NCBI RefSeq assembly: GCF_028609845.1
Contig: NZ_CP063191.1
Coordinates: 310,001-374,000, forward strand
Direction: 5' to 3'
DNA: 64,000 nt
Source: Corynebacterium heidelbergense
Lineage (GTDB): Bacteria; Actinomycetota; Actinomycetes; Mycobacteriales; Mycobacteriaceae
Shown: one piece after another, positions 47,698-56,271 of the stretch
How the letters are laid out: each line of letters opens with the position of its first letter
Position numbering within the stretch: the first letter of the stretch is position 1
Made by a program: the position numbers and the translations under genes
Notes under the pieces: model-generated
The model's database searches: none
Seen by the model: only the letters and a program-made list of their open reading frames with translations
Told to the model about the DNA's origin: nothing

Positions 47698-48114
47698 GTG
47701 TTGCGCACCATGTTGAAGTCCAAGATCCACCGGGCCACTGTCACACAGGCGGACCTGCACTACGTGGGCTCTTGCACCATCGACCGGGACCTCATGGAGG
47801 CTGCGAACCTGCTTGAGGGGGAGCAGATCGATGTGGTGGATATCAACAACGGTCACCGCCTGACGACGTACGTCATCGCCGGCGATCGGGGGAGCGGCGT
47901 CATCGGTATCAATGGCGCCGCCGCACGGCTTATCAGCCCCGGGGACTTGGTGATCATCATCGGATATGCCGCCTTTTCCCCTGCCGACCTGGAGGAATAT
48001 AGCCCCAGCATTGTGTTCGTGGACGGGGAGAACAAGCAGGTGGAGATCGGGGAGGACCCCGCCCACGCGCCGGAGGGCTCCGGACTGATTGACCCCCGCC
48101 ACCCCGAGGGTTAG
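47698..48114 (+). CDS. panD: Aspartate 1-decarboxylase proenzyme
   Basis: A 138-residue pyruvoyl enzyme making beta-alanine from aspartate. Starting at GTG 47698 the protein reads [20 protein letters not shown], and the self-cleavage site is G24-S25 in [28 protein letters not shown] is the conserved core. AGGTAAGG lies just upstream. The cysteine after the cleavage serine is less usual than valine at that position. It follows panC by 79 bp. Confidence 0.94.
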   Translation: MLRTMLKSKIHRATVTQADLHYVGSCTIDRDLMEAANLLEGEQIDVVDINNGHRLTTYVIAGDRGSGVIGINGAAARLISPGDLVIIIGYAAFSPADLEEYSPSIVFVDGENKQVEIGEDPAHAPEGSGLIDPRHPEG

Positions 48115-48137
48115 CCCGGGCCCATGCAGTACCCTCT

Positions 48138-49883
48138 GTGAGTGTGAATCAGGCAGCGAATAAATCTCCGAACAGCACCGAGGACCCGGCGAGCCAGGGG
48201 CGCTCCGGGCAGCTTTCCGGGTCGGCTGGGCAGCGCTCTGGGGCGGCGTCTGGGACCGCGACTGAACAGCTCCCCGAGCAGCTGCGTATCCGCCGGGAGA
48301 AGCGCCAGGGCATGCTGGATAGCGGACGCGAGCCCTATCCGGTGGAGGTGCCCCGGACGCACACGCTCGCGCAGATTCGCGCTGGGTGGCGGGTGAGTGC
48401 CTCGGAGGATGGGCAGGCGCAGGGCGGCCAGGCTCGAGACGGGCAGGCGCGGGACGGCCAAGCGCAGCCGGTCGAGACCGCCGCTGAGGGCGCCGGTCAG
48501 CCCCGGTTGCTGCAGGTGGGGGAAGAGACGGACACGGTCGTGGGGGTTGCCGGGCGCGTCATGTTCGTCCGCACCACCGGTCGGCTGGCGTTCGCGACGC
48601 TGCAGGACGGCGATGGCACCCAACTGCAGGTCATGCTGTCCCAGGCGGAGGTGGGCAAGGAGTCCCTCGCGCAGTGGAAGGCCGAGGTGGACCTGGGGGA
48701 CATGGTCTTTGTGGAAGGCCGGGTCATTGCCTCTAAGCGCGGGGAGTTGTCGGTGCTGGCGTCCCGGTGGTTCATGACGTCAAAAGCACTGCGTCCCTTG
48801 CCCGTGGCGCACAAGGAACTCAGTGAAGATTCCCGGATCCGCCACCGCTACACGGACCTCATCATGCGGCAACAGGCGCGGGAGAACGCGCTGACGCGCA
48901 TCAAGGTGGTGCGCGCGCTGCGCAACGCCCTCGAGCGGCGCGGCTTCCTCGAGCTGGAGACGCCGATGCTGCAGACCCTGCACGGCGGCGCGGCGGCGCG
49001 GCCCTTCGTGACCCGCTCCAACGCCCTGGATATCGACCTCTACCTGCGTATTGCGCCGGAGTTGTTCCTCAAGCGGGCAGTGGTGGGGGGCCTGGACAAA
49101 GTCTTCGAGATTAACCGCAACTTCCGCAACGAGGGCGTGGATTCCTCCCACAGCCCGGAGTTCGCCATGCTGGAGACTTACCAGGCCTATGGCACCTATG
49201 ACACGGCAGCGCAGAGCACGCGGGAGATCATACAGGAGGTCGCCCGAGAGGTGTTCGGTTCCACCACGGTGACGCTGGCGGACGGCTCCGAGTACGACTT
49301 CGGTGGCCAGTGGCGCGAAATGAAGATGTACCCTTCCCTCAATGAGGCGCTACAGCGCAAACACCCCGGGCAGGAGGAAGTGAGCCCGCAGAGCTCGGTG
49401 GAGCAGCTCAAGGAGCTGGCGGACGTAGTGGGCCTTGAGGTGCCGCAGAAGGGCGGCTGGGGCCACGGCAAGCTGGTGGAGGAGTTGTGGGAGCACCTGT
49501 GCGCCGACCAGTTGGACGGGCCGATCTTCGTGCGGGACTTCCCGGTGGAAACCTCTCCGTTGGTGCGGCAGCACCGCTCGGAACCGGGGGTGACGGAAAA
49601 GTGGGATCTTTACGTTCGCGGGTTCGAGCTGGCCACGGGGTACTCCGAGCTGGTAGACCCGGTGATCCAGCGGGAGCGGTTCGAGGATCAGGCGCGCCTA
49701 GCTGCCGGGGGCGACGATGAGGCCATGATGCTGGACGAGGACTTCCTGGCCGCGATGGAGCAGGGGATGCCGCCGACCGCGGGGACGGGAATGGGAGTGG
49801 ACCGGCTGCTGATGGCTCTGACCGGGCTCGGTATCCGGGAGACGGTTCTGTTCCCGATGGTGAAGCCGCTTCCGCAGAGCTAG
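48138..49883 (+). CDS. lysS: Lysyl-tRNA synthetase, class II
   Basis: A 581-residue synthetase. The anticodon-binding OB domain spans about residues 120-230 ([19 protein letters not shown]). The catalytic core carries motif 2 ([20 protein letters not shown]) and motif 3 ([13 protein letters not shown]). The N-terminus is about 50 residues longer than E. coli LysS and low in complexity. A 15-bp tandem repeat adds GQA(Q/R)(G/D) units at residues 92-111. The GTG at 48138 has only a weak Shine-Dalgarno. It lies 23 bp after panD. Confidence 0.93.
   Translation: MSVNQAANKSPNSTEDPASQGRSGQLSGSAGQRSGAASGTATEQLPEQLRIRREKRQGMLDSGREPYPVEVPRTHTLAQIRAGWRVSASEDGQAQGGQARDGQARDGQAQPVETAAEGAGQPRLLQVGEETDTVVGVAGRVMFVRTTGRLAFATLQDGDGTQLQVMLSQAEVGKESLAQWKAEVDLGDMVFVEGRVIASKRGELSVLASRWFMTSKALRPLPVAHKELSEDSRIRHRYTDLIMRQQARENALTRIKVVRALRNALERRGFLELETPMLQTLHGGAAARPFVTRSNALDIDLYLRIAPELFLKRAVVGGLDKVFEINRNFRNEGVDSSHSPEFAMLETYQAYGTYDTAAQSTREIIQEVAREVFGSTTVTLADGSEYDFGGQWREMKMYPSLNEALQRKHPGQEEVSPQSSVEQLKELADVVGLEVPQKGGWGHGKLVEELWEHLCADQLDGPIFVRDFPVETSPLVRQHRSEPGVTEKWDLYVRGFELATGYSELVDPVIQRERFEDQARLAAGGDDEAMMLDEDFLAAMEQGMPPTAGTGMGVDRLLMALTGLGIRETVLFPMVKPLPQS
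48411..48470 (+). repeat. Four copies of a 15-bp tandem repeat in lysS
   Basis: Units start at 48411, 48426, 48441 and 48456 with consensus GGGCAGGCGCRGGRC. They encode [15 protein letters not shown] and GQAQP. The array sits between the N-terminal helix and the OB-fold domain, where an added loop may be tolerated. It could vary in copy number between strains. Confidence 0.85.
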
Positions 49884-50225
49884 CAGGGGCTGGGTGGTGC
49901 GGCGCCGCGCTAGGGAGGTGCGGCGCCGCGCTGGTGGCGGGCAGACAATGTGCCCGGCGCCGCGCGTGCCCGGTGTGGCGTCGTTCTCACCCGGCGTGGT
50001 GCGGGGATGGGTGTGACGAGACCGTCATGACCGAATCTCCGCGAAACTGTGATGGCCATTACGGGTGTGGTTTATGCTATTGATGCTAACGACATACATA
50101 CCTAGGAGGTGCACCCCTAGAATCCCTGCCCACCCGGGCCGGGGAGCTAGACGGGTGCGTCTCGTCGGGTGTCGAAGACCCCCAAGATCTAACGCTGACA
50201 TTCCAGTGAAAGGTAGCTACAGCGA
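49884..50225 (+). other. Intergenic region between lysS and the FadE pair
   Basis: 342 bases without a gene. Two copies of GGTGCGGCGCCGCGCT stand at 49896-49911 and 49917-49932 (21-base period), with a shorter GGCGCCGCGC at 49956-49965. The right half becomes AT-richer (TTTATGCTATTGATGCTAAC near 50071-50090) and probably carries the fadE promoter. A bulged palindrome lies at 50102-50120. Confidence 0.65.
50102..50120. promoter_or_regulatory. Palindrome upstream of the fadE pair, possible operator
   Basis: The perfect eight-base palindrome GGTGCACC (50108-50115) is flanked by CTAGG on the left and CCTAG on the right, with one extra A. It lies just downstream of the presumed promoter and 106 bp before the start codon. 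A repressor of fatty-acid catabolism could bind here, but no known consensus was matched. Confidence 0.4.
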
Positions 50226-51644
50226 ATGAGCGACCGTACCAAGCGCGACGATTCCACTCCCGGCCTGAACAACATTAAGCGCGACGCCGTGGGCAAGTTC
50301 ATGCGCGTTCTCACCCAGATCACCGGTTCTGAGTTCGCGCAGAAGAACGACCTGTCCAAGAAGGTCGACCGCGCCGCCTACCAGACCACCAAGACGGGCG
50401 TGCGCACCTTCGGGGCGGCTAACCGCCAGTTCGCCAAGATCAAGGGCTCCGGCAAGCCGGTACGCCTGCCGAAGCAAACGGTGGATGAGTCCAACGAGCC
50501 CGTTCCCTCCGAGACCCCCGCACCCGGCAAGGCTCCTTTCGACCTGAATCCCACGGAGGATCAGGAGATGATCGTGGCTGCCGTCCGCGAATTCGCTGAG
50601 GAGCGTCTGCGCCCCGTGGCCGGCGAATGCAACGAGGCCTCCAAGCCCGCCGAGGGCCTCCTTGACACCGCCGCCGAGCTCGGTGTCGCCCTGGTGAACC
50701 TCCCGGAAGAGTACGAAGGCATCGCCACCGCCTCCGGCGCAACCACCTCCGCCCTCATCGCCGAGGCGCTGTCCTACGGTGACATGGGTCTGGCCGTGGC
50801 CATCCTGGCTCCCGCCGGTGTCGCGAACACCATCACCAACTACGGTGACGACGCTCAGCAGAAGACCTACCTGCCGGCCTTTGCCGGTGATTCGGTGCCC
50901 CCGGCGGCCGTCGTAGTTTCCGAATCTCGCCCGCTGTTCGATCCGTTCAGCCTGCAGACCACCGCCAAGCGCGAGGGCAGCGAGATCGTTATCAACGGTA
51001 CGAAGACACTGGTCCCCAACGCCGCTGAGTCCGAGCTGTTCGTCGTCGCCGTCGACCTGGATGGCGTGAACACCTTTGCCATCGTTGAGTCCAAGAACGA
51101 AGGCATCGAAATCGAAGCCGACCCGTCCATGGGTCTGCGTGGAGCTGCCCTGGGACGCATTAACTTCAAAGACGTCCGCATCCCCGCCGAAAACCTCCTC
51201 GGTGGTGCAGACCTGTCCAAGGAAGACCGCACCGAGGCCTACGCAGAGATCATCCGCCGCTCCCGCCTCGGGTGGGCCGCCCTGGCGATGGGCACCGGCC
51301 AAGCCGTCCTGGACTACGTCCGCGATTACGTCAACGACCGCGAGGCCTTCGGAGAGCCGATCTCCCACCGCCAGGCCGTGGCCTTCATGGTCGCGAACCT
51401 TCGCATCGAGCTGGACGGGCTGCGCATGCTTGTGCTGCGCGGCGTATCCCGCCTGGACCAGGGCCTGTCCTACCACCGCGAGGCAGCCCTGGCCCGCCGC
51501 TTCGCCTCGGATAAGGGCATGGTGTTCGGCCTCGACGGCGTGCAGCTGCTCGGCGGCCACGGCTTCACCAAGGAGCACCCCGTGGAGCGCTGGTACCGCG
51601 ACCTGCGGGCCGTCGCCATCACCGAGGGCGTTGTCGTCCTGTAA
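50226..51644 (+). CDS. Acyl-CoA dehydrogenase subunit (FadE24-like)
   Basis: A 472-residue flavoprotein of the acyl-CoA dehydrogenase family. An N-terminal extension of about 100 residues precedes the core, which begins DLNPTEDQEMIVAAVREFAE. VVSESRPLFDPFSL lies in the FAD/substrate area, and LLGGHGFTKEHPVERWYRDL in the C-terminal domain. The chain stops soon after AITEGVVVL, so the last helix seen in ordinary enzymes is missing. Size and neighbour order match mycobacterial FadE24-FadE23, and the two probably form a mixed complex. AAAGGTAGC precedes ATG 50226. The substrate is unknown. Confidence 0.87.
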   Translation: MSDRTKRDDSTPGLNNIKRDAVGKFMRVLTQITGSEFAQKNDLSKKVDRAAYQTTKTGVRTFGAANRQFAKIKGSGKPVRLPKQTVDESNEPVPSETPAPGKAPFDLNPTEDQEMIVAAVREFAEERLRPVAGECNEASKPAEGLLDTAAELGVALVNLPEEYEGIATASGATTSALIAEALSYGDMGLAVAILAPAGVANTITNYGDDAQQKTYLPAFAGDSVPPAAVVVSESRPLFDPFSLQTTAKREGSEIVINGTKTLVPNAAESELFVVAVDLDGVNTFAIVESKNEGIEIEADPSMGLRGAALGRINFKDVRIPAENLLGGADLSKEDRTEAYAEIIRRSRLGWAALAMGTGQAVLDYVRDYVNDREAFGEPISHRQAVAFMVANLRIELDGLRMLVLRGVSRLDQGLSYHREAALARRFASDKGMVFGLDGVQLLGGHGFTKEHPVERWYRDLRAVAITEGVVVL

Positions 51645-51701
51645 ACCCCGCCAAGAACCGCACTTCGATCACCAACTGACGAGAATCACGAGGAACTCAT
51701 C

Positions 51702-52910
51702 ATGATCAACCTGGAACTTCCCAAGCGTCTCAAGGCGGGCGTGAACCAGGCGCACCAGGCCGCCGAATCCATCTTCCGCCCCATCTCCCGCAAGTACGAC
51801 CTCAAAGAGCACGCCCGTCCGGTCGAGCTGGACACCATGGCCTCCCTCGTGGAGGGGATGGCCGATGCCGGTCAATCCATGGCCGGTGCTACCGGCAGCC
51901 GGGGTGATAAAAAGCCCCAGGCTGATGGCGTCAAAAATGGTGGGAACATGGCCGCCCTGCTCAACGTCATCGAGACCTGCTGGGGTGACGTGGGCCTGAC
52001 CTTGTCCATCCCCTACCAGGGCCTGGGCAACTCCGCGATCGCCGCCGTCGCCACCGACGAGCAGCTGGAGCGCTTCGGCAAGGTGTGGGCCGCCATGGCG
52101 ATCACCGAGCCCCAGTTCGGCTCGGACTCCGCGGCCGTCGCCACCACCGCCAAACTGGACGGCGACGAGTACGTGCTCAACGGTGAGAAGATCTATGTCA
52201 CCGCCGGCGAGCGCTGCACCCACGTTGTGGTGTGGGCGTCCGTGGACAAGTCCGCTGGACGTGCGGCCATCAAGTCCTTCGTCGTGCCGCGGGATACACC
52301 CGGGTTCGAGCTGATCCGCCTCGAGCACAAGCTCGGCATCCGCTCCTCCGACACCGCGCACTTCATGCTGGACAACGTGCGCATCCCCAAGGAGAACCTG
52401 CTGGGTTCCCCCGAGGTGGACACCAAGAAGGGCTTCGCCGGTGTGATGGCGACCTTTGATAACACCCGTCCGCTGGTGGCCGGCATGGCCATCGGCGTGT
52501 CCCGAGCGGCGCTGGAGAAGCTGCGCGAGATTCTCACGGACGCCGGTGTGGTCATCGACTACGACGCCCCTGCATGGAACCAGCCTGCTGCTGCGGCTGA
52601 ATACATCCGGTTGGAGAGCGACTGGGAGGCCGCATACCTGCTGGCACTGCGTGCTGCCTGGATGGCTGACAACAAGATCCCGAACTCGAAGGAAGCCTCC
52701 GAGTGCAAGGCGAAGGCCGGGCGCACCGCGACCGACCTGACCTTGCGCGCGGTTGAACTGGCCGGTGCGTACGGCTACTCCGAGCGGGACCTGTTGGAGA
52801 AGTGGGCGCGAGACTCCAAGATCCTCGACATCTTCGAGGGTACTCAGCAGATCCAGCAGCTCATCGTTGCTCGCCGCGAGCTGGGCCTCAGCTCCGCTGA
52901 GCTGAAGTAG
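51702..52910 (+). CDS. Acyl-CoA dehydrogenase subunit (FadE23-like)
   Basis: A 402-residue dehydrogenase: AMAITEPQFGSDSAAVATTA (FAD site), YVLNGEKIYVTAGERCTHVV, DNVRIPKENLLG, and at the end DIFEGTQQIQQLIVARRELG with the usual catalytic-base glutamate. It is complete, unlike its upstream partner. The gene follows 57 bp later with CGAGGAACTC before the ATG and ends in a strong terminator, so the two make a two-gene operon for oxidation of an acyl-CoA. FadE24/23-like pairing is inferred from lengths and order. Confidence 0.88.
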   Translation: MINLELPKRLKAGVNQAHQAAESIFRPISRKYDLKEHARPVELDTMASLVEGMADAGQSMAGATGSRGDKKPQADGVKNGGNMAALLNVIETCWGDVGLTLSIPYQGLGNSAIAAVATDEQLERFGKVWAAMAITEPQFGSDSAAVATTAKLDGDEYVLNGEKIYVTAGERCTHVVVWASVDKSAGRAAIKSFVVPRDTPGFELIRLEHKLGIRSSDTAHFMLDNVRIPKENLLGSPEVDTKKGFAGVMATFDNTRPLVAGMAIGVSRAALEKLREILTDAGVVIDYDAPAWNQPAAAAEYIRLESDWEAAYLLALRAAWMADNKIPNSKEASECKAKAGRTATDLTLRAVELAGAYGYSERDLLEKWARDSKILDIFEGTQQIQQLIVARRELGLSSAELK

Positions 52911-52951
52911 CTGGTCACAGGCTCCTTCCTTCCTTAGCTGGGACCTACTGA

Positions 52952-52996
52952 AGCCCCGCGCCAGGTCACTCCACGACCACCGGCGCGGGGTTATTC
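52952..52996 (+). terminator. Terminator of the fadE operon
   Basis: AGCCCCGCGCC (52952-52962) pairs with GGCGCGGGGTT (52982-52992), a ten-base GC-rich stem with a loop containing a secondary GGTC/GACC pairing. The sequence ATT follows. It starts 42 bases after the fadE stop. Confidence 0.7.
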
Positions 52997-53155
52997 ATGT
53001 TTCAGCACTGAGACGCTTGCTACGGATGTACGAGCCGAGGGCGGCCTCGCCCAAGCGGCAATCCATGACTACCCGAAGAGCTCGTCGAGCGTAGTGGGAG
53101 GTATGTTCGCCCCCGGCGCCCGCAGACTAAGTTCCCGTCACACAAGGAGGCCTGA

Positions 53156-54094
53156 CTACTTAAGTTGCTCCACCCCGTAGCGGGCCTCTTCGGGTGTGAA
53201 CTTCCCTGCCGCATCCGAGGTCAGAGTGTTGTAGATCATATCTTCGGGGGTGCCGACATCCTTAAGGAGTTGGGCGGACTTCGCAGCGTTTTCTTTCCAG
53301 TCCGCGTCGATGTGATCCACGGCGTACCTTGCAATTTCAGGTGGGTATGACCCCCCAATCCCGTTTGTCATCATGTCGATGATGGCGCGGCGCGAAAGAT
53401 GCGAGCTGTCACTGTAGAGGCGGGCCCGTCTGATGGCTCCCTCATCTTCCTTATATTCGTCGGGCAGGCCTTTTCCGTCTTGCCCTAACTGTTCAAACTG
53501 TCGGGTCGGATCATCGGTGGCTAGAGACGGTGGCGGGACTTGCGCACCGCTGGGTGTACTGAAGGTTGTAACTGGGGCGCTCGGAGTAGATCCGATGGCC
53601 TGATTTGAACCTTCAGGTGAGGCATTGGACCCTAAATAGTTGGCTATGAAAGCGCTGCCCCCGAGAATGAGCACAGCAGCGAGCGCACCCACAATCCACT
53701 TCACTGTCTTGTTGTTACCGGAAGGCTTCATACCGGGGTAAGGTTGTGCCCCATTGAAGGGCGGTGGGTTGTGGTGAGCTGTTTGGCGAATGTACTGCTG
53801 CCCCTGGGTCATTGGTTGTGGTTGGTTAGGTCGGCCGTACTGTTGGTCAGCCTGATGGGGTTGGTGACCGGGCTGGGGCTGTTGGCCATTCGGAACGTAC
53901 GATCCGTACTGCTGGTTTGGATGCGCCGTTGAGCCCGGCGGCACGTGCCGGTCGTATTCGGGGCCAGGAGATCCTTCGGGTTGACCGGGCGGGGTGGGTT
54001 GGCCGTAATAGTTGGGGCGCTGGGCACCTGATGGCGAGCGGGTGGCATCTTGGCTGGTGGGACGGGGCCCGGAGCGTGAACCTTGTGGTGACAC
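53156..54094 (-). CDS. Membrane-anchored protein with two Ltp (host cell surface-exposed lipoprotein) repeats
   Basis: 312 residues. A Pro/Gln/Tyr-rich cytoplasmic-type tail (residues 1-125, with NQQYGSYVPNGQQPQPGHQ) is followed by a membrane helix (VKWIVGALAAVLILGGSAFI), a Ser/Thr/Pro linker, and about 95 residues with two Ltp-like units. One spans AIRRARLYSDSSHLSRRAII to IARYAVDHI, the other ENAAKSAQLLKDVGTPEDMI to EARYGVEQL. Ltp domains are known from phage TP-J34 superinfection-exclusion lipoproteins and are common on corynebacterial surfaces. Here the lipobox is replaced by a membrane anchor. The start is GTG 54094, with AAAGGA 13 bases upstream. GC and codon use are looser than in neighbours. 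Confidence 0.72.
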   Translation of the reverse strand: MSPQGSRSGPRPTSQDATRSPSGAQRPNYYGQPTPPGQPEGSPGPEYDRHVPPGSTAHPNQQYGSYVPNGQQPQPGHQPHQADQQYGRPNQPQPMTQGQQYIRQTAHHNPPPFNGAQPYPGMKPSGNNKTVKWIVGALAAVLILGGSAFIANYLGSNASPEGSNQAIGSTPSAPVTTFSTPSGAQVPPPSLATDDPTRQFEQLGQDGKGLPDEYKEDEGAIRRARLYSDSSHLSRRAIIDMMTNGIGGSYPPEIARYAVDHIDADWKENAAKSAQLLKDVGTPEDMIYNTLTSDAAGKFTPEEARYGVEQLK

Positions 54095-54394
54095 TGGCGG
54101 GTGTCCTTTCTTGTTGGAGCATGCGAGCGGAAGGGGAGGCCGACCGAGGGGTTGGGGGGACCCTCATAGACTACGTTTGCGGCCATCCTGGCACATCGCA
54201 TGGTTGAAGGCACCGGGCTGGGTGGCCCCAACCCACCCGCTGCTGGGTATCCGCCAGGTTCTTCCCATGCAGTTCAAACGATGGACACACTCTGTTGGCT
54301 GCCGGTCTATCGCGGGGTCACTCGGGGATGAGACTGTCGTGAGTGACCACCTGGGGATCACGACCGGTTCGCAGGACGACTTGAAAGGCCGTTT
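54095..54394. other. Divergent gap between the Ltp-domain gene and the phosphate transporter
   Basis: 300 bases carrying both divergent promoters. An inverted repeat GGGTGG/CCACCC lies near 54219-54238 and GTGA/TCAC arms near 54341-54360. No recognised operator was found. Nothing here looks coding on either strand. Confidence 0.5.
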
Positions 54395-56059
54395 ATGACT
54401 AGCCCAACTACCCAGTCCGGCAAAGAAGCGCCCTCAAATCGCCAGACTGCCGGAAAGCCCCGGCCGACGACTGCTCAGCCGATCACCGAAAAGAAGTCCA
54501 GTGACAAGTGGTGGCACCTAGCTTTCGGCTTACTGCTCCTTGCTACCGTTATCACCTTCGGTATGTGGGTGGTGGGGTACGTCGACAATTCTGCGCACCA
54601 CGTCGTTCTGGCGGTCACCGTCGCTTTCGGCCTGTTCATGGCGTTCAACATCGGTGGCAACGACGTAGCCAACTCCTTTGGAACTTCCGTGGGTGCAGGT
54701 ACGCTTTCAATGAAGCAAGCGCTCATGGTAGCGGCAGTCTTCGAGGTCGGTGGTGCTGTCCTCGCTGGCGGGAACGTGACGGAGACGGTTCGCAGCGGGA
54801 TCGTGGACCTGCAGGGTGTGCAGCTCGTGCCAATCGAATTCGTCTACATCATGATGTCTGCCCTGCTGGGGGCAGCATTGTGGCTTCTGCTGGCTACCAA
54901 GATGGGCTGGCCGGTATCAACAACGCACTCCATCATCGGCGGCATTGTCGGTGCAGCTCTGACCACCGGATTCCTGACCGGGTCCGGTGGGTGGGAGATG
55001 GTCCAGTGGAGCCAGATTGGGCAGATCGTCATCTCGTGGTTCCTGTCTCCCGTCCTCGGTGGCCTTGCCGCCTATCTTCTGTTTAGAGGGATCAAGTCTG
55101 GGATCTTGTCCTACAACGAGGAAGCGGACAAAAAGCTCCGAGAACTGCGAAGGCAGAAGTTCGAACATCGCGAAAAGCAGAAGCGAGCGTTTGAGCGACT
55201 CGACGAGCTGCAACAGATTGCTTACACGAATGCGATGGCGCGTGATGCGGTCGTTGCTTCCGCTACCGATTTCGATCGTGATGAGCTCGAGAGCGACTAT
55301 TACCGGGAACTTTACGATCTCGAGGATCGTGCGAACGATGTCGATGCGCACCGCGCCCTAGAAAATTGGGTGCCGATGCTCGCAGCAGCAGGCGCAGTGA
55401 TTATCACAGCGATGTTGCTGTTCAAGGGACTATCGAATATCGATTTCACCCTGAGCACGTTCAACACCGTTCTAGTCATGCTGATGGTCGGGGCGGCGGT
55501 GTGGATGGCCGTCTACATCTATACCCGTACCTTGAAAGACACGAACATTGGGAGGTCCACGTTCCTCGTATTTAGCTGGATGCAGGTCTTCACCGCATCG
55601 GCATTCGCCTTCAGTCATGGCTCGAACGACATTGCCAACGCGGTCGGCCCCTTTGCTGCCGTTGTCGATGTGCTGGCAACCGGGGAAATCAACGGATCTG
55701 CCGCAGTTCCGGCAGCTCTCTTGGCGGCAGCCGGTGTTGCACTGGTTGCGGGTCTGTGGTTCATCGGGCGCAATGTCATCACAACCGTAGGTTCGGGTCT
55801 CACCGCTATGCACCCGGCATCTGGCTTCGCCGCTGAGCTTTCCGCTGCCGCAGTGGTGATGGGGGCATCGTTGCTGGGGCTACCGGTCTCCTCGACCCAC
55901 ATTCTCATCGGCGCCGTGTTGGGTGTCGGCATCGTAAACAAAGCGGCGAACTGGAAGCTCATGCGTCCCATCGCCATGGCTTGGGTAATCACTGTTCCGG
56001 CAGCTGCCTTGATTGGGGCGGTTACAGTGTCGATCTTGCGGACAGTCTTGGGCGTATGA
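54395..56059 (+). CDS. pitA: PiT-family inorganic phosphate transporter
   Basis: A 554-residue permease with about eleven membrane segments. The duplicated family signature is clear: [20 protein letters not shown] in the first half and [20 protein letters not shown] in the second, with [12 protein letters not shown] and [14 protein letters not shown] charged cytoplasmic loop of about 110 residues ([20 protein letters not shown]) separates the halves. It is a low-affinity phosphate (metal-phosphate) symporter. The N-terminal 35 residues are Ser/Thr/Lys-rich. GAAAGG lies before ATG 54395, and a long hairpin terminates it. Confidence 0.93.
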   Translation: MTSPTTQSGKEAPSNRQTAGKPRPTTAQPITEKKSSDKWWHLAFGLLLLATVITFGMWVVGYVDNSAHHVVLAVTVAFGLFMAFNIGGNDVANSFGTSVGAGTLSMKQALMVAAVFEVGGAVLAGGNVTETVRSGIVDLQGVQLVPIEFVYIMMSALLGAALWLLLATKMGWPVSTTHSIIGGIVGAALTTGFLTGSGGWEMVQWSQIGQIVISWFLSPVLGGLAAYLLFRGIKSGILSYNEEADKKLRELRRQKFEHREKQKRAFERLDELQQIAYTNAMARDAVVASATDFDRDELESDYYRELYDLEDRANDVDAHRALENWVPMLAAAGAVIITAMLLFKGLSNIDFTLSTFNTVLVMLMVGAAVWMAVYIYTRTLKDTNIGRSTFLVFSWMQVFTASAFAFSHGSNDIANAVGPFAAVVDVLATGEINGSAAVPAALLAAAGVALVAGLWFIGRNVITTVGSGLTAMHPASGFAAELSAAAVVMGASLLGLPVSSTHILIGAVLGVGIVNKAANWKLMRPIAMAWVITVPAAALIGAVTVSILRTVLGV

Positions 56060-56066
56060 CGCTATC

Positions 56067-56120
56067 CCGCGGCGGCTATCTCGGCAGTAGTTAGATAGCT
56101 GCTGCGGATTCATATTCTTT
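56067..56120 (+). terminator. Terminator of the phosphate transporter gene
   Basis: CCGCGGCGGCTATCT (56067-56081) pairs with AGATAGCTGCTGCGG (56093-56107), 13 of 15 bases, with an 11-base loop. ATTCATATTCTTTC follows. It starts eight bases after the stop codon. Confidence 0.8.
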
Positions 56121-56257
56121 CTTCGCCAGCCCTTGTATTCGGTTCGGATGCGCCGTTCCCCGAGCAAGCGGAATCTCTTCACCTAGGGCGGGTAGGTCAG
56201 AAGTCTGCCCACGGCGGGAAAGCTTCTGAAAACCCGAAATAGTTTCGGTCATTGAAT

Positions 56258-56263
56258 TAAACT
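56258..56263 (+). promoter_or_regulatory. -10 element of the first monooxygenase-hydrolase gene
   Basis: TAAACT is followed by eight bases and then the GTG start at 56272, so the message would be leaderless or nearly so. No good -35 hexamer is seen. Confidence 0.4.
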
Positions 56264-56271
56264 CTCGCGTT

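Noticed and set aside
50048..50063. GlxR (CRP-like) site TGTGATGGCCATTACG before the FadE pair
   Set aside because: Only the left TGTGA half matches the TGTGA-N6-TCACA pattern; the right half has TTACG. This is too weak to annotate.
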